Below are positions 19,181 to 27,992 of a DNA stretch of 64,000 nucleotides, piece after piece; the stretch's first letter is position 1, and every line of letters begins with the position of its first letter. A program made the position numbers and the translations under genes. The notes below the pieces were generated by a model. That model made no database searches. It was not told the DNA's origin and saw nothing but the letters and a program-made list of their open reading frames with translations. Source of the stretch: Bradyrhizobium cytisi (lineage in GTDB: Bacteria > Pseudomonadota > Alphaproteobacteria > Rhizobiales > Xanthobacteraceae); the NCBI RefSeq assembly GCF_008123515.1, contig NZ_VSSR01000039.1, forward strand, positions 62,001 to 126,000, in the 5' to 3' direction.

Positions 19181-19993
19181 TTACGGCCGGGCCGTGATCA
19201 CCAGGGCCTGAATCCTGGCTTCGACCGGTCCGGAGCCGTGGCGTTTTCGGATGGCTTGCGCAACGGCATCGGTTGCGGCCTCAAGCTTGCTCGCATCCCT
19301 GGCCTCGATCTCGCCGCGCAGTGGCGTTCCCTGGCAGTAGGCGATCGCGACATATTCCGCCGAAGGCGCGCGGCTCATTGCTGTCAGCGTCTCTATCGAG
19401 ATGTCCTTGAAGCCCGCGCGTTCGAGATCGGCCTTGATGACAGCCTTGTCGTGGTAGCCGTGCGGCGTCCGCGCCATGAACAGCGGCGGATTGTCAGGAA
19501 ACATCCTGCCGAGCGTGATCGTCGCGTCGTCCGCGAACACATTGTCCTCGATACGGTCCCAGACACTGAACAGGTACGCGCCATCAGGCTTCAACACCCG
19601 CTTCGTTTCCGCATAGCCCTTGCTGCGATCCGGAAAGAACATGGCGCCGAACTGGCAGCAGACGACGTCGAACGCGGCATCGTCGAAGGGCAGCGCTAGC
19701 GCATCCGCCTGTCGCCAGGACATGCGGGGGTCATCGCCCTGACGCTGCTTCGCGACCGCGAGCATCGGTTCGTTGAGGTCGGTCGAGACATATCGGACAC
19801 TGGGAGGCAGCAGCGCCGCCACGGCCCGCGTGACGGCACCGGTGCCGGCGGCGATCTCGAGCAAGTCCGAGGGCAACAGCGCCGCGATGCGCCGGGCAAG
19901 GTCGTCGGCATAGAAGGAGAAGATCAGCGGCACCAGATATTCGTCGTACAGCTTTGGGACCGAGCCGGCGAAAACCTTGTCAGTGCTGGACAT
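19181..19993 (-). CDS. class I SAM-dependent methyltransferase
   Basis: 270 residues. The Rossmann glycine motif is LLEIAAGTGAVTRAV near 43-57, followed by acidic STDLNEPML and by motif II/III-like FDVVCCQFGAMFFPDR. The overall pattern matches UbiE/Methyltransf_11 proteins. The substrate is unknown. It lies on the same strand 65 bp behind the DoxX gene that ends the bufferin operon, so it could be co-transcribed, but nothing else in the sequence links it to that pathway. It converges on the L,D-transpeptidase gene. Confidence 0.78.
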   Translation of the reverse strand: MSSTDKVFAGSVPKLYDEYLVPLIFSFYADDLARRIAALLPSDLLEIAAGTGAVTRAVAALLPPSVRYVSTDLNEPMLAVAKQRQGDDPRMSWRQADALALPFDDAAFDVVCCQFGAMFFPDRSKGYAETKRVLKPDGAYLFSVWDRIEDNVFADDATITLGRMFPDNPPLFMARTPHGYHDKAVIKADLERAGFKDISIETLTAMSRAPSAEYVAIAYCQGTPLRGEIEARDASKLEAATDAVAQAIRKRHGSGPVEARIQALVITARP

Positions 19994-20058
19994 GGATGCC
20001 TCGCTGAAGGTTCAGCTATCACGGCCAGGATAGCACAGTCCGACCGCCCTGGCCGCTC

Positions 20059-20571
20059 CTATCGCTCCGGCGAGAGTGCCCGGCCGATCAAATGATCCAG
20101 CGAGACGCGCCCCGGTCCGTAGGCCATGATGCCGAGGGCCATCGCGGCCCAGGTGATGTGCACCGGCCAGCCGTCGGGCACGGTGAGCTCGACGATCACT
20201 GTCATGAACAGCAGTCCGAGGGCTGCGAACCGCGTGCCGAGGCCGAGGACCAGCAGGATCGGGAACGTGATCTCGCCGCACCCCGACAGGAAGGCCATCA
20301 CCGCCGGCGCGGGATAGTGATAGGGGCCGCCCGGCAAATGCAGCATGAATTCGTCGGTGAACAGCGTCACCGCGGTGTCGTTCAGCTTGAGGAAGCCGCC
20401 CCATTTGAGGATGCCGGAGCGCCAGAACGGCACCGCCAGCGCCAGCCGCAACACCAGCTGGACCAGCGAGGGCGCAGCAATCGTCTGCACCAGACGATTG
20501 GCGTTGTCGACGAGACGCCCCAGTGGCGGCAGGCTTCCTTCGGCCGACATGCGTTGGTCCGTGATCATCAT
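20059..20571 (-). CDS. DoxX family membrane protein of the bufferin operon
   Basis: 170 residues with four hydrophobic segments (VLRLALAVPFWRSGILKW..., AVMAFLSGCGEITFPILLVLG, FAALGLLFMTVIVEL and WAAMALGIMAYGPG). The FWRSGILKWGGF and GCGEITFPILLVLGLGTRFAA blocks are typical of DoxX proteins, integral membrane proteins of uncertain, possibly redox-linked, function. The ATG overlaps the stop of the DUF2063 gene by four bases. DoxX is a frequent last member of bufferin (DUF2282-DUF692-DUF2063) operons, where it has been proposed to support the system at the inner membrane. Confidence 0.85.
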   Translation of the reverse strand: MMITDQRMSAEGSLPPLGRLVDNANRLVQTIAAPSLVQLVLRLALAVPFWRSGILKWGGFLKLNDTAVTLFTDEFMLHLPGGPYHYPAPAVMAFLSGCGEITFPILLVLGLGTRFAALGLLFMTVIVELTVPDGWPVHITWAAMALGIMAYGPGRVSLDHLIGRALSPER

Positions 20572-21344
20572 GCGTCTCCGAAGGCGATTGACGTGAATGC
20601 GCCGGCTTCGATCAGACCTGCGATGTTGGCGGCGATATCGAAGTCGGGCGAGGCGTCCAGCGCCGATGCCGCAGCCTCGCCGAGCGGCCGCCCCTCCGCC
20701 AGGGAGGTTGCGAACACCGCCCCGCCGGGAGGCAGGTGCCGCACGATGACATCGAAGCCGGGCCGCGTGATCAGCGCGTCTTCCGGTGTCGAGGCGTCGA
20801 TGCGGCTCACGGGCGCGCTATCGCGGTTGGCGGCAAAGATCGTCACGGCGGAAAATTCTGCGCACACGATCTGCGCTGCCGGGTGCGGTGTGAGAACGAG
20901 GTCGGCCAGTCGCTCCGGTGCGACCGCCGCGAGTTGCGCCGGCGCCAGCGGCGTTGCGTCGCGCGCGTGGTAGGCGTCGAGCCAGGCTCGCTCGATCCGG
21001 GCGACATCGGCGAGCCAGGGCATGGTTTGCGCGTGCTCATATCGTGCAATGAAGTCCGGAAACCCGCGGCCATATTCGAACAGCAACGGCGAGGTCGGCG
21101 GGCTGCCGCGAACATGGAAGCGCGCCATCGCGCGGAAGAAGTCAGTTCCGGTGATGCGTTGCACGGCCGGATAGATCGCAGCGAGCGCGTCGATCAGGCT
21201 CACCGTGACATTGTTGCGATAGACGTCGTAGCGCTTTCCGGCGGCCTTGCCGTTCGGGCCGGTTACGATCTGAGGCGCGTCGCGCGTCGGATCGAGCAGC
21301 GCCGGCGCGAACGCCGCGGCAAACGAGATCGGCTCAGGCGGCAT
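20568..21344 (-). CDS. bufC: BufC: DUF2063 partner protein of the bufferin maturase
   Basis: 258 residues from the ATG at 21344, which lies 11 bases inside the end of the DUF692 gene. The N-terminus FAAAFAPALLDPTRDAP and YDVYRNNVTVSLIDALAAIYP are the HvfC/BufC N-terminal domain pattern (Y-R-N-N-V...). FRAMARFHVRGSPPTSPLLFEYG and WLADVARIERAWLDAYHA also fit. In the studied systems this protein works with the MNIO enzyme by recognising or presenting the precursor during cysteine modification. The strict overlaps with both neighbours imply coordinated expression. Confidence 0.88.
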   Translation of the reverse strand: MPPEPISFAAAFAPALLDPTRDAPQIVTGPNGKAAGKRYDVYRNNVTVSLIDALAAIYPAVQRITGTDFFRAMARFHVRGSPPTSPLLFEYGRGFPDFIARYEHAQTMPWLADVARIERAWLDAYHARDATPLAPAQLAAVAPERLADLVLTPHPAAQIVCAEFSAVTIFAANRDSAPVSRIDASTPEDALITRPGFDVIVRHLPPGGAVFATSLAEGRPLGEAAASALDASPDFDIAANIAGLIEAGAFTSIAFGDA

Positions 21345-22251
21345 GACGATCCTCCGCGCGCGCGGCGGTCCCGCGGCGATCGAGGATCGCCTGTGCAGCG
21401 GCGGCTTCCGCTTGCAGAACCGGCCAATCCGGAATCCTGGAGTCCCACTCGACCAGCGTCGGCATCGGGCCGCAGCGTTCGATGACGATCTCGTAGAGCT
21501 TCCACACCGCGTCCGCGACCGGACCGTCATGGCTGTCGATCAGGAGTGGCTCGCCGTCATCGTCCGCCTGCTCGTCGTGCCCGGCAAGGTGGATTTCGCC
21601 AATGCGCGACAGCGGAAAATCAGCGAGATAGTCGAGCGCCGAAAAGCCGTGATTGGTCGCGGACACGAAGACGTTGTTGATATCGAGCAGCAGGCCGCAT
21701 CCCGTGCGCTCCGCAACGCTGCGGATGAAATCGGTCTCGCTCATGGTCGTTTCCGTGAAAGCGAGATAGGTCGACGGGTTTTCCAGCAGGATCGGACGCC
21801 GGATCGCCTCCTGCATCTGGTCGATGTGAGCGCAGACGTGGCGCAGCGTCGCCTCGGTGTACGGCAGCGGCAGCAGATCGTTGAAGAAGCTGCTCTCATG
21901 CGTCGACCAGGCCAGATGTTCGGACACCATCGCCGGCTGGTACCGCGCCACCAGGCCGCGGAAGCGGGCCAGATGCGCCTTGTCAAGCGGCTGCGGCCCG
22001 CCGATCGACATGCAGACGCCATGCAGCGACAGCGGATGGTCGCGGCGGATTGCGTCCAGGGCGCGGTGCGGCGGCCCTCCCGCGCCCATGTAGTTCTCGG
22101 CATGAACTTCGAAGAAGCCGCGCTTCGGGCCGTCCGCGAGGATCGCCTTGAGATGCTCGTGCTTGAAACTGGTGCCGGCGATGCCGCCGATCGGAGACGG
22201 AAAGCGGAGGGGCGTGGGTGTGGACGGGCCGGGCCCGATCGCTAGTGTCAT
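21334..22251 (-). CDS. bufB: BufB: MNIO (DUF692) multinuclear iron enzyme for bufferin maturation
   Basis: 305 residues from the ATG at 22251, preceded by a strong GGAGGAG site. The DUF692 TIM-barrel landmarks are all visible: IAGTSFKHEH, FEVHAENYMGAGG, LSLHGVCMSIGG, VSEHLAW, LLENPSTYL, LLLDINNVFVSATNHG, IGEIHLAGHDE, LIDSHDGPV and LVEWDSRIPDW. The conserved His, Asp and Glu residues bind two or three iron ions. By the established family role, it oxidises cysteines of the BufA precursor into thiooxazole groups that bind copper. The gene order bufA-bufB-bufC-doxX is intact. Confidence 0.93.
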   Translation of the reverse strand: MTLAIGPGPSTPTPLRFPSPIGGIAGTSFKHEHLKAILADGPKRGFFEVHAENYMGAGGPPHRALDAIRRDHPLSLHGVCMSIGGPQPLDKAHLARFRGLVARYQPAMVSEHLAWSTHESSFFNDLLPLPYTEATLRHVCAHIDQMQEAIRRPILLENPSTYLAFTETTMSETDFIRSVAERTGCGLLLDINNVFVSATNHGFSALDYLADFPLSRIGEIHLAGHDEQADDDGEPLLIDSHDGPVADAVWKLYEIVIERCGPMPTLVEWDSRIPDWPVLQAEAAAAQAILDRRGTAARAEDRHAA

Positions 22252-22290
22252 GTCGCTCCTCCGCTTTCCCTGTTTGGCGATGTGCTGGTG

Positions 22291-22596
22291 TCAGACCGGC
22301 TTGAGCGAGCCCTTCTTGCCGTTCGGCAGGTCGATGCTGGTGCACGTGCCGCCCTGCACGAACTTCCACGCATTGCCCTGGAAATCGGTGGTCGAGGTGC
22401 CCTGGCAGGTGGTGCCCGGTCCGGCCGCGCAATCGTTCTGGCCCTTCAGCGCAACGCCGAAGCACTTTTCCTTCTTGGCGGCCATCGCCGCATCGGCCTC
22501 GGCCTTGGTCAGCGGAGCAGCAGCGGCAAACGTCGCGAGCGCAGTCGACATGGCGCCGGCGAGAACGAGCGTAGTGACGGCAAGTTTGGCAGACAT
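22291..22596 (-). CDS. bufA1: BufA1: bufferin precursor (DUF2282), copper-binding RiPP
   Basis: 101 residues from the ATG at 22596, six to seven bases after AAAGGAG. An N-terminal signal peptide (about 1-27, ending AAAA-P) predicts export. The core has exactly four cysteines, at 45, 56, 64 and 85, in the contexts EKCFGVA, NDCAAG, TTCQGTS and GGTC, the DUF2282 pattern. In characterised bufferins the two central cysteines are converted to 5-thiooxazoles and the outer pair forms a disulfide, giving a periplasmic copper-sequestering metallophore. The adjoining MNIO, DUF2063 and DoxX genes support this assignment. Confidence 0.92.
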   Translation of the reverse strand: MSAKLAVTTLVLAGAMSTALATFAAAAPLTKAEADAAMAAKKEKCFGVALKGQNDCAAGPGTTCQGTSTTDFQGNAWKFVQGGTCTSIDLPNGKKGSLKPV

Positions 22597-22650
22597 GGAA
22601 TTCTCCTTTCGGGATAGCATCGCTTGGCAAGCGAAGAGCGCATTGTCGGG

Positions 22651-22676
22651 TTCGTCACGTACGCAGCTCGTGTTAC
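22651..22676 (-). promoter_or_regulatory. candidate ECF-sigma promoter of the bufferin operon
   Basis: On the minus strand GTAACA (22676-22671) is followed after exactly 16 bases by CGAA (22654-22651). This matches, except for the last base of the -35 box, the GTAACC-N16-CGAA motif I recall for the SigF-controlled heavy-metal response promoters of Caulobacter, which drive homologous bufferin operons. It leaves a leader of about 50 bases before the bufA1 ATG. No ECF sigma gene is in this window, so any regulator would act from elsewhere. Confidence 0.6.
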
Positions 22677-22834
22677 GCATAGAGCTGCTCACGAGTCCGT
22701 GAGCGTGTCCGCGAGACGGTTGGTTGGAAGGCGGTGGGTGGTGCCTGCCACAGGTAACGAACGCAGGCGCGCCACGTAGAGCGATAGCAGGAGATATGGC
22801 CGGGTCGCGGCCCTGCCGGAGAACGGAACCCACG

Positions 22835-24922
22835 ATGAACGTTGATCCCGGACGGCACTTTCACGCGCTCGCCAGGCTGACGGTCAGCATCCGCCTTGCG
22901 GTCTCGGCGCTGGTCTTGACCGCGATCCTGCTGACCGCCGCCTTGTCCAGCCTGCTGTGGTGGCGGACGGCGGAAGCAACCAGTCGGCAACTGGCCGCGA
23001 CCATCAACGAGCAGATCGTGGCAGCGGTCCGCAAGGAGGTCGCGGCCATCGTCGACGAGGCACGCGCCGCCCATACCGCCATCCGCACGCTGTTTTTGCA
23101 GAACGTGCTCGACACCCGCGAGGCCGACAAGCGCGAGTTCGTGTTCCTGTCGCAACTGCAATCGCAGGCGACGATCTCCTCGGTTGCCTTCGGCTGGCCG
23201 GACGGCTCGTTCTTTGCCGCCCACAAGCTCGGCGACCGCCGTCTGGAGATGATGGAGATCTCGCTGACCGATCATCCCGGCCAGCGCCGGATCGATGAAT
23301 ATGACGTTGTGCCCGGCGACATCGAATTCGCCAATCGCCGCTTCGAGCCGACCGAATTTCGCGTCGCCGACCTCGCCTGGTTCAAGACCGGCCTCGCAGC
23401 GGAGGAGCCGCAATGGTTCAGGGTCTCGAACCATCCGACCGGCGAGCGGCCGTCGATTGCCTTTGCGGGTCCGATCGACGTTTACCAGGAACGGCAGGGC
23501 GTGCTTGCGATCATTATCGAATACACCAGGATCGCGCGTTTCCTCTCCCAGCTCGAGGTCGGCCGCACCGGCGCGGCTTTCATCTTCGATGGCAGTGGCG
23601 AACTCGTGGCCGCGCCGGACATGGATGCCGACGAGCTGCATTCAGCGCGTGAAGAGCAGAAGCTGTTGCCATTGGCGCGGCTGGCGCTGGCCCAGGCCGG
23701 CGACCAGGGCCGCAAGGAGGCGTGGCGAAGCCGGCTCGCCTCGCACGGCGCGGCCTACGAAGTCGCGCTGACGCCGTTGCCGTTCCCAGGCTGGTCGCTT
23801 GCAACCGTCATCCCCGAGGCCGAATTTCTCGGACCTGTCGAGACGACGCTGCGGCGGCTGATCGTCGGTCTTGCCGTCGGCGCGGTGCTTGCGGCCTTGG
23901 TGTCGGCGATGCTGGCACGTTCGGTGATTGCCGCGCCGCTGACGCGCGTGGTCGGCGAGCTCCGTCATGTCGAAGCCTTTGCGCTGGAGAAGGTTCGTCG
24001 GCACCCGTCGCGGCTCAAGGAGATCACGAGCCTGTCGGGTGCGATCGCCGAGATGGCGGCCGGTCTCTCCGCCTTTCGCAAATTCATCCCGGCAGATCTC
24101 GTTCGCTCGCTGCTACGACAGGGTGTCGAAGCGAAACCCGGCGGCACGATTCAGGAGCTCAGCGTGATGTTCATCGACATCGCCGGCTTCACCGGATTAT
24201 CCGAGCGCATGGGCGATCGCATCGTGCCGCTGTTGTCGGGCTATCTCGACGCCGCCTCGGAAGTCATCGTCGCCGATGGCGGCACCATCGACAAGTTCAT
24301 CGGCGACGCCGTCATGGCATTCTGGGGCGCGCCGCAGCCGCAGGCCGATCATGCGCTGCGCTGCTGTCGCGCCGCGCTCGGCTGCCGCAGCGCGATCGAG
24401 GCGTCGGGCCTTTCCGACGATTCCGGCCAGCCTCTCCAGATCCGGATCGGAATCAATTCCGGCCGCATGCTGGTCGGCAACATCGGCTCGGAGCTGCGCC
24501 TGAACTACACCGTGATCGGCGATGCCGTGAACGTCGCAAGCCGCCTTGAGGGCGCCAACAAGTCTTACGGCACGCAAATCCTGATTGGTGAGGCGACCGA
24601 ACGCCTCGCACGCGGCGCCATCGTCACGCGGGAGATCGACAGCATCGCGGTTTACGGGCGGGAGGAGGGGTTCTCGGTCTATGAATTGATCGGACTTGCC
24701 GGGGAAGGCGGCGGCACGACCGGATGGATTGCGGACTATGAGCGCGGCCTCGCCAATTATCGCGCGCGCCGGTTTGCCGCCGCGCTCGCCGATTTCGAAG
24801 TCGTGCTGAACGAGCGCGGCCATGATCGCCCGGCGGAACTGATGCGGGACCGTTGCCGGCAGTTCGCGACCGTCGCGCCCGACACGTCGTGGCGGCCGGT
24901 CGCTGCGCTGACGACGAAGTAG
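22835..24922 (+). CDS. membrane sensor class III adenylate/guanylate cyclase (dCache-like)
   Basis: 695 residues from the ATG at 22835. A first membrane segment (about 20-45) is followed by about 310 residues of predicted periplasmic sensor with Cache-like features, then a second membrane segment near 350-372. A short linker leads to a cyclase homology domain (VMFIDIAGFTGLSERMGD near 446-463, with the first metal Asp; DGGTIDKFIGDAVMAFWGAP with the second; YTVIGDAVNVASRLEG with the transition-state Asn/Arg). It should make cAMP or cGMP in response to an external ligand. It is divergent from the bufferin operon with a 238-bp shared upstream region. The ligand is unknown. Confidence 0.88.
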   Translation: MNVDPGRHFHALARLTVSIRLAVSALVLTAILLTAALSSLLWWRTAEATSRQLAATINEQIVAAVRKEVAAIVDEARAAHTAIRTLFLQNVLDTREADKREFVFLSQLQSQATISSVAFGWPDGSFFAAHKLGDRRLEMMEISLTDHPGQRRIDEYDVVPGDIEFANRRFEPTEFRVADLAWFKTGLAAEEPQWFRVSNHPTGERPSIAFAGPIDVYQERQGVLAIIIEYTRIARFLSQLEVGRTGAAFIFDGSGELVAAPDMDADELHSAREEQKLLPLARLALAQAGDQGRKEAWRSRLASHGAAYEVALTPLPFPGWSLATVIPEAEFLGPVETTLRRLIVGLAVGAVLAALVSAMLARSVIAAPLTRVVGELRHVEAFALEKVRRHPSRLKEITSLSGAIAEMAAGLSAFRKFIPADLVRSLLRQGVEAKPGGTIQELSVMFIDIAGFTGLSERMGDRIVPLLSGYLDAASEVIVADGGTIDKFIGDAVMAFWGAPQPQADHALRCCRAALGCRSAIEASGLSDDSGQPLQIRIGINSGRMLVGNIGSELRLNYTVIGDAVNVASRLEGANKSYGTQILIGEATERLARGAIVTREIDSIAVYGREEGFSVYELIGLAGEGGGTTGWIADYERGLANYRARRFAAALADFEVVLNERGHDRPAELMRDRCRQFATVAPDTSWRPVAALTTK

Positions 24923-25093
24923 CTGCGAGGCGAGGACCGGCGACCGTCCGAAATGCGCGCGGCTTTCGCGTTCTCCCTTCACCGGCTCCGAGATTCAGAT
25001 TGCGCGCGATAGCCATTCCGCCTAATAGAATTGGACAAATGACCAAATAACATGGTCGCGCGCCGAAGGGCGCTGGTCGGGACGGGACGCAGC

Positions 25094-25933
25094 ATGTCGC
25101 AGGACGGTTTTGGGCTGGCGGGGGTCATCGGCATGCCGGTCGCGCAGTCGCGCTCGCCGGTCATTCACAATTACTGGCTGAAGGCGCACGGCATCCGCGG
25201 CTCCTACGTCCCGCTCGCCGTGAAGCCGGAGCGGCTCGAGGATGCGCTGGACGGGCTGATCGCGCTCGGGTTCCGCGGCTGCAACGTGACCATGCCGCAC
25301 AAGCAGACGGCAATGCCGATGCTCGACCGCGTCAACGAGACCGCCAGGCGCATCGGCGCCGTCAACACCATCGTCGTCGAAGCCGACGGCACGCTGTCCG
25401 GCTTCAACAATGACGGCAACGGTTTTGTCCAGAGCCTGCGCAACGCCAGGGCCGACTGGCGCGGCGATGCCGGGCCGATCCTGCTGCTGGGCGCGGGCGG
25501 CGCCTCGCGCGCGGTGGCCGTGGCGCTGCTGGAGAACGGCGCGCGCGAGATCCGCATCGCCAACCGCACGGCGGAGAAGGCGCAGGCGATCGCGACCGAA
25601 TTCGGCTCCGCCGTCAGCGCCGTTCCGTGGGACGATCGCGCCGCGGCGCTCAGTGATGTCGCGCTGCTCGTCAACTGCACCGATCGCGGCATGGTCGGCA
25701 AAAGCGCGCTCGAGATCGATCTGTCGCGGCTGAAGTCAACGACACTCGCCGCCGATCTCATCTACACGCCGCTCGAGACGCCGTTCCTGGCTAATGCCCG
25801 CGCCCGCGGCTGCGTCACGGTGAACGGGCTCGGCCTGCTGCTCAACCAGGCGCGGCTCGCCTTCAAGGCCTGGTTCGGCGTCATGCCTGATGTGACGCCC
25901 GAGCTGATCAAGGCCATCGAGGCCACGTTCTGA
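25094..25933 (+). CDS. aroE: shikimate dehydrogenase family protein
   Basis: 279 residues from the ATG at 25094; an upstream ATG at 25052 would add 14 residues. Substrate-site motifs are present: SRSPVIHNYW near 20-29, the catalytic Lys in NVTMPHK and the partner Asp in FNNDGNGF. The NAD(P) site is LLLGAGGASRAVAVAL, with IANRTAEKA after it. AroE reduces 3-dehydroshikimate in aromatic amino-acid synthesis; paralogues act on quinate. Placement beside an amidohydrolase and a binding protein, rather than other aro genes, suggests a catabolic (quinate/shikimate) paralogue, so the symbol is tentative. Confidence 0.82.
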   Translation: MSQDGFGLAGVIGMPVAQSRSPVIHNYWLKAHGIRGSYVPLAVKPERLEDALDGLIALGFRGCNVTMPHKQTAMPMLDRVNETARRIGAVNTIVVEADGTLSGFNNDGNGFVQSLRNARADWRGDAGPILLLGAGGASRAVAVALLENGAREIRIANRTAEKAQAIATEFGSAVSAVPWDDRAAALSDVALLVNCTDRGMVGKSALEIDLSRLKSTTLAADLIYTPLETPFLANARARGCVTVNGLGLLLNQARLAFKAWFGVMPDVTPELIKAIEATF

Positions 25934-25955
25934 ACCGCGCGGGGAGCTTTGCGCC

Positions 25956-26789
25956 ATGACCTTGCCGGCGGGCCCCAAGATCGACTGCCACATCCACGCC
26001 ATCGATCCCGTGCGTTTTCCCTACGGCGCCGATACGCCGTATCGGCCAAGCGGGCAGGAGATCGCGCCGGCCGCGCAGCTCATCCGCGTGTTCGATGCCT
26101 TCGATGTCCGCCACGCGCTCGTCGTCGCCACCAATACCGGCTATGGCAGCGACAGCCGCATCCTGCTCGACACGCTGAGGCAGGGCGGCGGCCGCTTCAA
26201 GGGCGTCGCTGTCGTCGAGAACGACGTGGATATCCGCGAGCTGGAGCGATTGAAGGCGGCCGGCGTGGTCGGTGTCGCCTTCAACGTGCCGTTCCACGGC
26301 GCCGACTATTATCGCAATACTGCGCCGCTGCTGGAGAAGCTGACGAGCCTCGGCCTGTTCCTCCAGATCCAGGTCGAGAACGATCAGCTACTCGACCTGC
26401 TGCCGCTGATCGACAAATCGCCGGTGCGCCTGGTGTTCGATCATTGCGGCCGACCCTCGGTCGCGCAAGGCGTGCAAGGCAAGGCCTTCCAGGCGCTGCT
26501 CACGATCGGCCGCGAGCGCGACGCGCACATCAAACTCTCCGGCTATTACAAGTTCTCCGAGCTGCCACATCCTTATCAGGACATTTGGCCGTTCATCGCC
26601 GCGCTGGTCGAGGCCTTCACGCTCGATCGCTGCGTCTGGGGATCGGACTATCCGTTCCTGCGTGCGCCTGAAAGGCTCGACTACGGGCCGCTGCTGGCGG
26701 GGCTGCAAAAACTGTTTCCGGATCCGGGCGACCGGCATCGCCTGCTGTGGCGGACACCGGCGAAACTGCTCGGCTTCGACGGATCATAG
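25956..26789 (+). CDS. amidohydrolase family (TIM-barrel metal-dependent hydrolase)
   Basis: 277 residues. The metal-binding start KIDCHIHAIDP and the late VFDHCGRP and WGSDYPF motifs identify the amidohydrolase-related group that includes 2-pyrone-4,6-dicarboxylate lactonase and 4-sulfomuconolactone hydrolase. The fold is cytosolic and uses one divalent metal. It lies 22 bp after aroE and 27 bp before an orphan binding protein, so the three genes probably form one operon for uptake and breakdown of an aromatic or cyclic acid. The exact substrate is inferred only at class level. Confidence 0.8.
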   Translation: MTLPAGPKIDCHIHAIDPVRFPYGADTPYRPSGQEIAPAAQLIRVFDAFDVRHALVVATNTGYGSDSRILLDTLRQGGGRFKGVAVVENDVDIRELERLKAAGVVGVAFNVPFHGADYYRNTAPLLEKLTSLGLFLQIQVENDQLLDLLPLIDKSPVRLVFDHCGRPSVAQGVQGKAFQALLTIGRERDAHIKLSGYYKFSELPHPYQDIWPFIAALVEAFTLDRCVWGSDYPFLRAPERLDYGPLLAGLQKLFPDPGDRHRLLWRTPAKLLGFDGS

Positions 26790-26816
26790 AAAAGAAAGCA
26801 AAACGGGGAGGACATC

Positions 26817-27971
26817 ATGAGACATCTTGCAGGAACGCTCGTCATCGCCCTGGCGGCATCGCTCGCGACGGGCGCGGCCTGCGCGCAGAGCACGGTCTAC
26901 ATCCCTGACGTGATCGAGCTCTCCGGCCCCGGCGCCGTCTCCGGCACCAACTGGCGCGACGGCGTCGCGCTCGCGGTCGACGAGATCAACGCCGCCGGCG
27001 GCATTCTGGGCCGCAAGATCCAGACCGAGCATCTCGACACCCAGAGCAATCCCGGCATCTCGCGCGCGCAGGTGCAGAAGGTGCTGGACAAGGATCCCTA
27101 TGTAGTGCTCGGGCCGATCTATTCGGGTTCGGTCAAGGTCAACATGGCGCTGACCCAACAGGCCGAGATCCCGCAGATCGTCGGCGCCGAGGCCGCCGAC
27201 ATCACGACGCAGAGCAACCCCTGGGTGTTCCGCACCGCCTTCGGCCAGCAATTCTCCATGCCGAAGATCGCCAATTACCTGCACGACAAGCTGAAGGTGA
27301 AGAGCGTCGCGGTGGTCTGGGTCAACAATGATTTCGGCAAGGGCGGCCACGACAAGTTCGTGAAGGAGATGAAGGCGCACAATATCGCGATATCGGCCGA
27401 TATCTCCACCGAGCAGGGCCAGGTCGATTTCGGCTCGGATGTCATCAAGCTCAAGAGCGCCAAGGCCGACGCCGTGTTCGTCTACACCAACGAGGAGGAG
27501 AGCGCGCGCTTCCTGATCGAGGCCAAGCGGCAGGGCCTGTCGACGCCGCTGTTCGGCGAGACGACGCTGCTCAGCCAGAAGGTGGTCGAGCTCGCCGGCC
27601 CCGCCGCCAACGGTGTGCGCGGCCATGTTGGTCTCAGTGCGGACGCGCCGGTACCGGCGATCGAGGCGTTCACCAAAAAGTTCAGCGACCGTTTCAAGTA
27701 CCGGCCGGATCACAACGGCATCAAGGGCTACACCGCGGTCTATCTCGTCAAATACGTCACCGAGAAAAACGGCAAGTTCGACAGCAAGGCGTTTGGCGCG
27801 GCGATGAAGGGCCTGACGCTGACGCCCGACAAGGCGCCGGGCATGCTGATGGAAGCAAGCTGGGACCAGAACGGCGATATCGACCGCGCCAGCTTTCTCG
27901 CCGAGATCGTCGACGGCAAGCAGAAGATCGTCGAGACCTTGCCGAAGCTGAACCGCGGCAGGGCGGAGTGA
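26817..27971 (+). CDS. orphan Liv-type ABC substrate-binding protein
   Basis: 384 residues. A signal peptide (about 1-23, ending GAACA-Q) is followed by the type I binding-protein fold starting VYIPDVIELSGPGAVSGTNW, with DEINAAGGILGRKI near 51-64. A strong GGGGAGGA ribosome-binding site precedes the ATG. No permease or ATPase gene is adjacent, so it must pair with a transporter encoded elsewhere, perhaps the Liv operon at 9.6-14.6 kb. Its operon partners (shikimate dehydrogenase-like and amidohydrolase) suggest a cyclic or aromatic acid ligand. Confidence 0.87.
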   Translation: MRHLAGTLVIALAASLATGAACAQSTVYIPDVIELSGPGAVSGTNWRDGVALAVDEINAAGGILGRKIQTEHLDTQSNPGISRAQVQKVLDKDPYVVLGPIYSGSVKVNMALTQQAEIPQIVGAEAADITTQSNPWVFRTAFGQQFSMPKIANYLHDKLKVKSVAVVWVNNDFGKGGHDKFVKEMKAHNIAISADISTEQGQVDFGSDVIKLKSAKADAVFVYTNEEESARFLIEAKRQGLSTPLFGETTLLSQKVVELAGPAANGVRGHVGLSADAPVPAIEAFTKKFSDRFKYRPDHNGIKGYTAVYLVKYVTEKNGKFDSKAFGAAMKGLTLTPDKAPGMLMEASWDQNGDIDRASFLAEIVDGKQKIVETLPKLNRGRAE

Positions 27972-27992
27972 GGTGCGCGGCATCTCCCTCAA

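Noticed and set aside
22741..22790. A second GTAACG element on the plus strand near the cyclase promoter
   Set aside because: The bases 16 positions later (GTAG) do not match the CGAA box, so the ECF-type promoter was assigned only to the bufferin strand.
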